Source: Anisodus tanguticus
Taxonomy: Eukaryota > Streptophyta > Magnoliopsida > Solanales > Solanaceae
Assembly: GCA_034509755.1 (NCBI GenBank)
Contig: CM067546.1
Location: 12,240,970-12,304,969 of the forward strand
Length of the DNA stretch: 64,000 nucleotides
Reading direction: 5' to 3'
Made by a program: the position numbers and the translations under genes. The notes below the pieces were generated by a model. That model had not been told where the DNA came from. It saw nothing but the letters and a program-made list of their open reading frames with translations, and did not search any database. Below are positions 10,791 through 20,600 of this stretch, piece after piece; position 1 is the stretch's first letter, and every line of letters starts with the position of its first letter.

Positions 10791-12240
10791 AAAATTGCTA
10801 TGACCGATGAATATATTGATAATAAGACGTGGGAGTTGGTGCCCCGTCCTTCTGGTAATAATATTATTAGGTGTATGTGAATTTTTTCTCGTAAGGACAA
10901 TTCAGATAGTTCATTTGCACGGCATAAGGCTCGGCTTGTGGGCGATGGTAAGACTCAGAAGGTTGGTGTGGATTGTGGGGAGACGTTTAGTCCGGTGGTC
11001 AAGTCGGCTACCATTCGCACTATACTCAGCTTGACTCTTTCGAAAGCATGGTCCATCCATCAGTTAGATGTGAAGAATGCTTTCTTACATGGTGATCTCA
11101 GGGAGACAGTATATATGCATCAGCCTTTAGGGTTTAGGGACCCCAAGTATCCTCATCATGTCTGTTTGTTGAAGAAGTCCTTATATGTGCTTAAACAGTC
11201 TCCACGGGCCTGGTATACGAGGTTTGCCGACTATGTTTCGACTATTGGGTTCACTCACAGCAGGTCGGATAATTCCTTGTTCATATATCGTCGTGGGTCA
11301 TCCTTGACGTATATACTTTTATATGTGGATGATATTATCTTAACTGCCTCTTCCGATGCATTACGTCGGTCTATCATGACAATGCTCAGTTCTGAGTTTG
11401 CTATGAAAGACTTGGGGCCTTTGAGTTATTTTTTGGGGATTGCTATCACTCGTCATGCAGGTGGGTTATTCTTATCTCAACGGAAGTATGCAGCTGAGAT
11501 CATTGAGAGGGCTGGGATGTCATCCTGTAAGTTCACTTCCACTCCAGTTGATACTAAGCCCAAGCTTAGTGTTGTGGCCGGCGCACCATATGAGGATCCG
11601 ACCCGATATCGTAGTCTTGCAGGGGCCCTTCAGTATCTTACATTCACAAGACCTGATATTACGTATGTTGTATATCATGTGTGTTTATTTATGCATGATC
11701 CCAGAGTTGAGCACATGAATGCGCTCAAACGCATCATTCAGTATATTCAGGGTACACTTGACTATGGCTTACATTTATATCCTTCGTCGACGTCTACACT
11801 TGTCTCATATACAGATGCCGATTGGGGGGGCTGTCCAAATACCAGACGGTCTACGTTTGGCTATTGTAAGTTTCTTGACAACAACTTGGTCTCCTGGTCT
11901 GTGAAACGTCAGTCGACTCTGTCCCGCTCCAGTGCTGAGGCTGAGTATCGAGTGGTAGCTAATGTGGTTTCTGAATCATGTTGGTTACATAATTTTTTGT
12001 TAGAGATTGATTTTCCTATTCAGAAAGCGACCTTGGTTTATTGTGATAATATTAGTGACATCTATATGTCGGGTAATCCGGTTCAACACTAACGCACTAA
12101 ACATATCGAGATGGACATTCATTTTGTTCGCGAAAAGGTTGCTCGTGGTCAAGTACGCGTCTGTCATGTCCCTTCCAGGTATCAAATTGCAGACATCTTA
12201 CAAAGGGTCTTCCCTCGGTCCTTTTTGAAGATTTTTGAGA
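10791..12240 (+). pseudogene. C1 reverse transcriptase and RNase H
   Basis: After stops at about 10788 and 10877, an open frame of 384 codons (10938-12092) holds most of RT and RNase H. It shows VDCGETFSPVVKSATIRTIL, IHQLDVKNAFLHGDLRETVY, the catalytic LLYVDDIILT near 11320, then RNase H with YTDADWGG, SRSSAEAEYR and VYCDNIS. The frame stops at QH* (12090) where the family has a Gln codon, and the tail then shifts frame. The missing upstream domains mean it is not expressed as a normal polyprotein. Confidence 0.9.
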
Positions 12241-12283
12241 CAGTCTCAGCGTCCGAAGACCGCCCGCTATGACTGCGGGGGTT

Positions 12284-12581
12284 TGTTAAATATACTCAAT
12301 ATACATAAGATATACACGTTATACACGTGTATATCCTATGTATATTGGGATGTACGGTTAGGATGATGTCCTCGGTTTTGGTCTCCTTATTGTACATAGT
12401 TTTGTATAGTTGTAGTGTACCTTAATTAGTCTTGTACTCTTACCATAATTGTATAGTTAGTCTCCAAATAGAATAAGGATTTAGGAGTAGTATAGGAATA
12501 GGATTCTCCTATTATGGAAATATGTAAATTGTATATATAGTCTTTCAATTAATGAAAATAATCAAGGGATTATTTCTTTCA
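12284..12581 (+). repeat. C1 3' LTR
   Basis: Same length and ends as the 5' LTR, preceded by the purine tract GACTGCGGGGGT. The hairpin is at 12298-12346. The right TSD copy ATCTG is at 12582-12586. Confidence 0.95.
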
Positions 12582-12599
12582 ATCTGAAAGTTTAATACT

Positions 12600-13165
12600 A
12601 AGATTAAGTTGGAAATTACTGCATATTTGAAGCTGAAAACTCCATAAGATCTGTGTAGTTGTGGTGCCAACTATAAGTGAGGTGAACATGGATGATGATG
12701 GATATCATTGGCGCAAGTATGGGCAAAAAATTGTTAAAAGGGAATCTAAATTCAAGGTAGTTTGTCACATTCATAAAAATTGTATTACGTCAGAACTAAC
12801 GATTTTGACTTGTGAAGTTTCCTAAGAGTAGTGGATTTCTCCTTTGCCATGAGATATTGTAAATGCACGAGTGCTGGCTGCAATGTCAGTGAGCATATTA
12901 AGAGGGTCTCGTGTAACTTGAAGTCGATGATTACCACTTACGAATGGAAGCCTGTTGCTACAGCTCGCAACAATAGCCATGTTAATTTAGGGGTCCCCAA
13001 TACTCTTTCAATTCCAGTAATTGCTCCTGCTCAAAACTGTTTACATAGGCCCGAGCCTGCACAACTTCATAATGTTATGGCACAGTTTTACTAGCCACCT
13101 TCAACAGGCTCATTTGATATGGAAAAGAGGCCCCAACTGTTTTTTAATAAGGCCTCAGCTTGGAC
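12600..13165 (+). pseudogene. WRKY group I transcription factor relic (C-terminal WRKY domain)
   Basis: At 12652-12730 one frame reads VVVVPTISEVNMDDDGYHW, then RKYGQKIVK, the C-terminal WRKY domain with the DNA-contact heptapeptide WRKYGQK intact. An extra A in the run at about 12737 shifts the frame. Removing it would give the usual VKGN stretch, ending in AG|gt at 12754-12757. After an intron of about 100 bp with acceptor ag near 12858, the frame resumes RYCKCTSAGCNVSEHIKRVS (first two zinc Cys present). The HNH segment holding the zinc His pair is deleted (EWKPVATARNNSH). Later FY*PPSTGSFDMEKRP resembles the WRKY20/WRKY2-like tail. No N-terminal domain is seen. The call of a dead gene is firm; the subfamily is tentative. 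Confidence 0.85.
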
Positions 13166-13988
13166 CTGTAGCTAAATGTTTTTTTTAGTCATTTCTGAAA
13201 TTTTGATGAGAGATCTCATAGTATCTGAGCAGATATAGACATATATTTGTGGCCATACTTAGGACTTTTCTATTAAGAGACATATGAGTGCATTGAGGTT
13301 CTCTGGAGATATGACTTTCCCATTTATGTTTCTTCCTTTACAATATTATACTATAGAATATATGCGACTTATTTCCACGTCACATTTTCTACGACATTAT
13401 CTTTAAATTAGAATCACATTTGTCTTAGTACCATTTGAATGATAGACTTGATGTGTGTTTAGCAGTACATGTTTTAAGTGCATTGGTATTTTAACAGTTT
13501 CAAGAAGTTAAGATTTAAAACTGGTTAACAACTTGAAGTCCTTCATTTCATTTTGTCTGTATAGGTTTTTCACATATACTAGTATTTCATAATAAGAGTA
13601 GAAGACCAGAGGAAATCACCAAGCAAACTGTTCAGGATGTACATTGTAGAGGGGCGTTGAAACCAAGACGAGCAAATAGGATGCTACAGTTGAATTTTTA
13701 TCCCTAATGTTGTTGCTGCTATATTCCTGTTAATATAGGTAGTTGATAGTTAAGTTGAAGCTAGCTGGGGCTGTCCAGTTCTTGTGTTTTTTTCCTGCTC
13801 TATACATTGGCACTTGGTAATAAATCCGTTTAGTTACCAAAAAGATATATTCTATTCAGAAAAATTAGTGTGGTTTTTGTCCTGCATATTATGAATTTTC
13901 GTAGTTAATCGTATGGGGATGGAATCCGTTCATGTGGTTTCTATATTTTTGTCATTTAATAAATGACATGTACATATTTTATTATAAT
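13166..13988. other. No gene seen
   Basis: Unique-looking AT-rich DNA between the WRKY relic and a SINE, perhaps the former 3' flank of the WRKY gene. I see no coding signal. Confidence 0.5.
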
Positions 13989-14139
13989 ACTCATGACTAT
14001 TAATCTTGAGCTGAGGTCTCTCGGAACCAGTCGTTCTACCTAACAAGGTAGAGTTAACGCTTGCATACACTCTACCCTCCCAGATTCCATGTTTTGAGAT
14101 TTCACTGGATATGTTGTTGTTGTTACTCGTGATTATTAA
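13989..14139 (+). mobile_element. Short SINE (TS-like 3' end) with 15-bp target repeats
   Basis: The body at 14004-14124 carries the wording typical of tobacco TS-type SINEs: GAGCTGAGGTCTCTCGGAAC, a GGTAGAG... CTCTACCCTCC segment, and a terminal TTGTTGTTGTT. The flanks ACTCATGACTATTAA (13989-14003) and ACTCGTGATTATTAA (14125-14139) match at 13 of 15 bases and look like an old target duplication. The tRNA-like head is missing, so the copy is 5'-truncated. It lies downstream of the LBD gene. Confidence 0.75.
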
Positions 14140-14517
14140 CATTTCAAAAAATCTTTAGAAATTAGTAGGTAATGTCAAGGGTAATTAAACTAAGAAAAAT
14201 AATTATCTTTCCCTGATATGTTAAGATGAATAAGTAAAAGTGAAAATTTATTTTTAACATAATAAGAATTACAAGTGAACGGACAAAACATTGATACTTG
14301 CTTTAAAACACCATACTAGCCTCATTGGTGAATTGAATCACTTGGGCAAAAGACAAAAATCTAAGGCAATAAATAAGCAGTTACAAAATCCAGAGAAATT
14401 AGAGTTCGACAAAATCCATACAATCACAATTAGTATACTCGACAAAGTTAAATATAGACAAAAGGGAGTTAAATGATCATCATCTTCATAGAGCTAAATT
14501 ATGGAGGGCACACATCT

Positions 14518-14627
14518 TCATGGTGAAGGCCTGAATCTAACTCCAGGTAAGTGTCTAGAAACGAACTCTCGAGCTAATGTATGGAGGTCACAGTTCTCCA
14601 GTTCTTGGTCCAACACGTCATTTAAAC
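14518..14627 (-). CDS. LBD gene exon 3 (conserved C-terminal motif)
   Basis: The acceptor ctaataacag|GTTTAAATG at 14628/14627 continues phase 1 and gives GLNDVLDQELENCDLHTLAR, then EFVSRHLPGVRFRPSP and TGA at 14518-14520. It is only 110 nt long with no ATG, so it is easily missed. The LAREFVSRxLPGVRF motif is characteristic of this LBD clade, which makes the exon convincing. Confidence 0.9.
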
Positions 14628-17600
14628 CTGTTATTAGAAGTGACAAAATTAGTTCATGAAAATATGATCCGTGCAATCGTTTAAATTTGGACGTGTCATT
14701 GACCCACCTGTGTCTGTTTTGAACTGTTCAACTCAATCCATTTAAAAAGTGGGGTGATATATAGTCCAAATTGACCTATGAGAAATTTTATTAATATTTT
14801 TATTTAATATATATAGTCATAATAAAGAAAAAAATATTTTATTAGGTACTTAAATATTATAAGAAAACAAACAGAGAAACTAAAACAATTAGACGAGTTA
14901 GATTATGACTCGCTTTTTAACCCATTTTAGCCAAATTCCTTTTAATCCAACTAACTTTTAGGAGGATCAACATTAAGAGAATTTTATAAATAGCTACCAT
15001 TTATAGCGTAATTACGAAACATAGCTATAGTTTACATATTTACGAAATGTGGCTACAATTACTTATCATGCGGAAGAGTTGTATCAGGCAAGTATCAACT
15101 GTATCAACGAAAAAGTTGTATCATGCGGATATCAGTTGTCAACGCATACTGTATCAGCTGAAATAGAGTGAAAAACGAAGTTGTATCAACAAATATTGTA
15201 TCAGCACTGATAGTTACGTTTTATAATTACAATAGCTACGTTTCATAATTTTTAAAAACTATAACTACATTTCGTAAATACGATCTAAATGTTTGTCACG
15301 TCACATAAATTTTACTACATTAATTAACTCAATTCATTTAATTATACCTCAAATTTGACACCCTTACCTACCTGTTATGTCTAATTGAGGATACTGATCC
15401 ATAGTGCTTGATGATATGCTTGAAATGCAGAAGAGATCTGAAGATGATTGCAGCCCTGTCGGAGTAATTGGACTTTGTGGCTGCGGCACTTGCGACATAG
15501 GGAGTTGGTGCCAGGTAGAAAGGCGAGCTTGAACATATGCTAACTCAGCTTGCAAAGTTACAACCTACAAGTATAAAATTAAACAATTGAAGAAAAGATC
15601 ATTAGTGTTACCAAATATAGGGTGGTAAAATCTTTTATTTATGTTGGTCTTTGGGCATTTTAATATTATGATTTGTTATTGCCTTATGCCTTATATTAAT
15701 GTGGCCTTTAGCCACATTACTCACAGCAGAATTTGGCTTTAGCCAATTACTCATTTTAGTAGTGGAGGAATGTGACAATAATTTCTCTGTAGCTCTTTTC
15801 TCCATTATCACATTAACTTACCCACCTTCTTGTAACTCATGTAATCTCTAAACCATAAATCTCCCATTTTCTATCTACTTATTATCCCACCCACCCACCT
15901 CTCATTCAATTCAATTCATGTATGAATTTCTTCACCTATAAATAGAAATCATCCTTAACTTTTGGTGGGTAGAAAAAAATATAGAGAGCATGAAAAAAGT
16001 GAGTTAAAAAGAGAATTTTATTTAGTTGAAGGAAAGTGTTCTTTAGGTGGAGCTTTGGACTTAACATCTTATCCAGAGTTTGTTGAGTTATACGACGTGG
16101 TCGAGCTATTGTATACTGGAGGGACAAGTCAGAAAGATTACTGTTGCACCGGTAAAGTTTTGATGCAGTGGGCTTGAATCTTCTTAAAGAAAGCGAGATA
16201 TCCGTGCTTCAGCCTGAATATATTATTTTCTTCATTTTAATTTTTCAATTGCATTGTATTTTTCGTTATATTTTCACCAACAATTTATATTAATAATAAT
16301 AAGACAGATAATTTGTAACAAGTTAAATACATCGATAGTTTAAGAAATAAAAATTTGATATAAACAGTTGGAAGAATTCATTGTTTACTTTTTTTTAGAC
16401 GGTATATAAGTAATTAAAAATGATTATACATGGTTATCTACGTATTATACATGAATTATACAAATATTATATATTCACCGGCTATATTTAATATAAGCGT
16501 GATTGAATGAGTGGCTATTTAATTAGGTTAATTCTTCTTTAAAATTCTTTGCACTTATATTATATTGGTTGCGTAAAGAATATTTATAATATCAACATAC
16601 CTTAACTTGTTGTAACATGTAAACTACCTTACTTCCATATTATTAAAATCACATTTTTATGGATTATATGAGTTTAACTCCTATATAATAATATAATTAT
16701 TTTATATATATTATTTGATCATTTAAAATATAATTACAAGTAACTATATATCTCTAAAAAAGAAGTTAATAACTCGAAAAAAATAAGACAAGTTACATGC
16801 TACAACACGTTAAAGTAGGGTGATATATATAAAAATTCTTCATACAAATACTGTATAAAGTTAAATTCAAACAATATATATGTAAAGCATTAAGTTTTTT
16901 CTTTTAAATTCTTAGTTAAGTACTTGCTTTCTTTTGTTTCAAAGTGAGTACTGGAATCTACAACAAACAAAATCAACCACTGTGGTTGATAAGCAAAGCA
17001 GTTGTATATATAATTTTCATGATTATTGAACTAAATATTTCAAGCTTCCACCCACTTACGACCAGAAAACTCACCTTAACTTATTATATTCTGTTGCCAT
17101 TGTAAGTAGCAAAAATGAGGTAAAGACAACTTAGTGGAAATGTATAGAAAGTTAATGTCAGATAGCTTAATTCTGGTCTTGAAAATGTCAACTATTAGTA
17201 TTATCTCCAATAATGGATAGAACTACGGAGTAGTTTCTCCGTTCACTTTTACTTGTTCACTATATTAAAAATAAATTTTATATGTTATTTTTAGCATATT
17301 AAAATAAGATAATTTTATTTTTTTCTATTTTATCATAGTATTAATTACTAATTTCAAATAATTTTTTAAATTCATTAAAACTATACATCAATTAATATGG
17401 GTATCATGGTAAATTATACATTTCAGAATTTATTACTCCCTCTGTACCGATTTATGTGACATCATTTCCTTTTTGATCTATTCCAAAAAGAATCATCACA
17501 TTTCTATATTTATAAACAATTTAACTTTATGAGATGATTTACCGTCACACATTTATATAAGACTTATTTTAGACCGCACATTTCAAAAGTCTTCCTTTCT

Positions 17601-20600
17601 TTTTTAAACTCTATGTCAAGTCAAATGGTGTCACATAAATTGAGAATGAAGAATATTTATTAAGGGATGTGAAAAATCAATAGTTAACTATTTGTGTCAT
17701 CTCCAATGATGGATAGAACTATCAAGTACTCCATTCTTTCATTTACTTGTCAGCTATACTAAAAATAAATTTTCATTTTTATTTATCACTTTTAGCATAT
17801 TAAAAGAAGATAATTTTATTTTTACATGTTTTACCCATAGTATTAATTAGTAATTTCAAATAATTTTTAAAATTAGCTGAACTAAACACTAATTAATATA
17901 AATATTATAATAAATTATATACTTCATAATTTATTATTTTTAAGAGATATAGGGTAGACGAAGAGAAGTGCCTAAACAGGTGAGTGAGAACTGCAGGTTC
18001 ACCCCAGAGACAATGAGTTCGAGCGTGAAGGTAGAACGTAATATCTCTTGTTGGTTCAGCTCATCAAGCTATTACAAAAGAGTCCAACGGAGACAAAGAA
18101 AAAAGTCATTTTTACGTTTCGCTTAGCAAGACAAAGGAGAAACGAGTTATCCCCTCTTCTCTGATAACCCGAATACAAAATTAATAGTGGACAAGGAGAA
18201 CCAAGGGAATAGCATATTGCTTTCTTACCTAATTAAAGAGTGTTGTGCTTATCTGCCCAATAATGGACACTTCGAATTATATTTTATTCCGGAAAGAACA
18301 TAGGAATCTTCCCATGACTTTGAAGAAATAGGATAACTTAGTACTTTTCCGCCTCATTTTTACTGTCACTTTAAACAAATAATAAATATAAAATATAATT
18401 TATTAAATTATCTCTATTTAATAAAGGTGAACTAATTTTTCCACTTAAATATCATCCATACATCTTAAGTGTTAAAAGGATATAGTTTCCAACAAGAATT
18501 GTGGTGGAGTGTCAAGTACTTATTCATTCTTAATCAAAAGTCTCAGTTTCGAGTCCTATTGAGTACGAAATCGCCTTTGTTAGGGAGTACTTTATGCCTT
18601 AATATGGGACTTTCTAGTACAAATTCAAATTTAATCGGGCCGACCATAATGTGAGTATGGGACACCGATTGAAAAACCAAAAAAAAATATAGTAGAAAAT
18701 AATTATCGACTTTATAAGTCTTGAATTCTTAAAATGATAATTATTTTGGGAGAATTTTTTTGAGCTAAAACGATAGTTAAAATAGGACGGAGCGACTAAA
18801 TTATTTTAAGCATCAGATACACTACTTCCTTTGATCCATTTTAATTATTACCTTTTTAGCCAAACAAATTAAGTTCAGAATTAGTACTGTAGCTTTTAAA
18901 AATCAAGAATACATTAATTATTTTTTCAAATCTATCTTATTTTTCATTCTGAGCGAAGATAAAGCACAATTTTATCAAATACTTAACCTTTATGATTAAT
19001 AAAATTGAATGATTTTTTAAGGATTGCGTCAAAACCTTAAACATCATTTAAAATGGGTTAGTAGTAGCAGTAAATACTACATCCGTTTCAAAAATTGTCT
19101 TAACTTTTTTGTAGTCTGTTTCAAAAATAATTTTTTTTTTTTTATAACTTTTTAATTTTAACTTTTCACGTGACATGTTTATAACTACAAGATTCAAAAG
19201 TCTTTTCCATTTTCTTAAACTTCATGCAAACTCAAAATTAGATAATTTTTTTGAAACTGGGATTACTAGTAATACTCTGCATCTGAATTTTCCAAATCAA
19301 CACTTTGTAGCGCGTAGTAGTATTTTAACACCTGTTGAGCATTTAATTCCACCATGAACTGGCTAGGAAACAAAGAAAGCAAGAAAGTCAAATTATTGAA
19401 CAATGAAATATTTTTCGAGCTGCGAAAGCTGGTTAGGGTTACTTATTAGTCCCGCCAAGTAAGGACAAAACATTTCAAAGTCTACATCATCAACTATTCT
19501 ATTCCAAGTTCTCTCTTTCTTGTATAGGCACAGGAAAAAGACAAGTTTGACAGAAATATTTACACTGTCAATGTACCGGCAATATTACATTACACCATTA
19601 CTATATCATATTAAGGGTTATGGACAGTTATTGTCAGGGATAAAGGATAAAAATGTATGTGATTATCTTATTTAAAAGTTTAGAATTATATATTTATTTA
19701 TTTAATTATATTTTCAAATTGTCCCTTCACATGCACGTATGATTCTTTTTTATTGGTCAAGCACGTGGCCATTTTTTTCTAATGATGACGATAGTGAGAT
19801 TCGAACTCAAAACTTTTATCTGTTCTGATATCATTTTAAATTGTTTAACACTTTAGAGAGGGTACACTTTTATTTCTTTAATTATATACTCAAAAAATTT
19901 ATGTTTTTATAGGTCAAAAATTAATATGAGTGTGTTAAAAATCTATAAATATTATCAGTATGCTAAACACAAAATAAAAAAGTTCAAAATTCAGATAATT
20001 TGTTACCTAATTTTATGAGCTTAGATTTGTGGCTGGGGAGTGAGGGTTGTGGGGAATGGGAGAAGTGCATAATAGTGATCATAAGTTGGTAATAAATCTA
20101 AGCTCATAATTGTATCATTCCTATTTGTTAGCAACTTGTCAATGAGCAGTAATAAGAAAGACCTCTCAAAATACTGTAAAAGCCACAGAGCCTTTTGAAC
20201 GGAGGTAGCCAGGAATTTTAATTTATTTTAATTTTATGGGTCGTGGATCATAATTTTTTTGTATTTATTGGATTCGAAATAGTTTATTTATACATATTAA
20301 ATATAATTTTACATATAATAATAGAATTTGAGCCAAATTACTGAATTCTAAGAACCCCCAACTAGAATGCTCGCTCCGCCCATTTTAAACGCATTGGCAG
20401 TTGAGAAGTTTCTGTCATATAGTAATTTTTAACTTTGATCCGTTTGACATTTATTAGATTTTGAGTCATTGACTATCCTACAGTTTCAAGAAAAATGTTG
20501 GCCACATAAAAGGAGTAAGCCAAGGTTTCCAACCCCACCTTGATAAATGTTGGACTCATTTCAGATACTTAAAACATTTGGATATATGTATACACTTAGA

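Larger units (their letters stand above)
8634..12581 (+). mobile_element. C1: Ty1/copia retrotransposon, LTR to LTR, TSD ATCTG
   Basis: Two 298-bp LTRs (8634-8931 and 12284-12581) flank a 3.35-kb interior with copia order gag-PR-IN-RT-RNase H. The 5-bp target duplication ATCTG lies at 8629-8633 and 12582-12586. By eye the LTRs differ at seven bases and two 2-bp indels, so insertion is fairly recent compared with the neighbours. The interior is defective: most of gag and the first part of protease are deleted, the integrase Glu is deleted, and several stops occur in pol. It cannot encode its own mobility. Confidence 0.95.

Noticed and set aside
12600..13165. WRKY as a functional gene
   Set aside because: A frameshift inside the WRKY domain, loss of the zinc His segment, a stop soon after, and no N-terminal domain.
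13930..14142. Minus-strand 70-codon frame as a small protein
   Set aside because: It is the antisense of a TS-like SINE with (TTG)n tail; the Asn run is just the tail read backwards.
15962..16177. Plus-strand 71-codon frame (MVGRKKYREHEK...) as a small gene
   Set aside because: It lies entirely inside solo LTR S1, downstream of the LTR TATA box, and matches no protein family I know.
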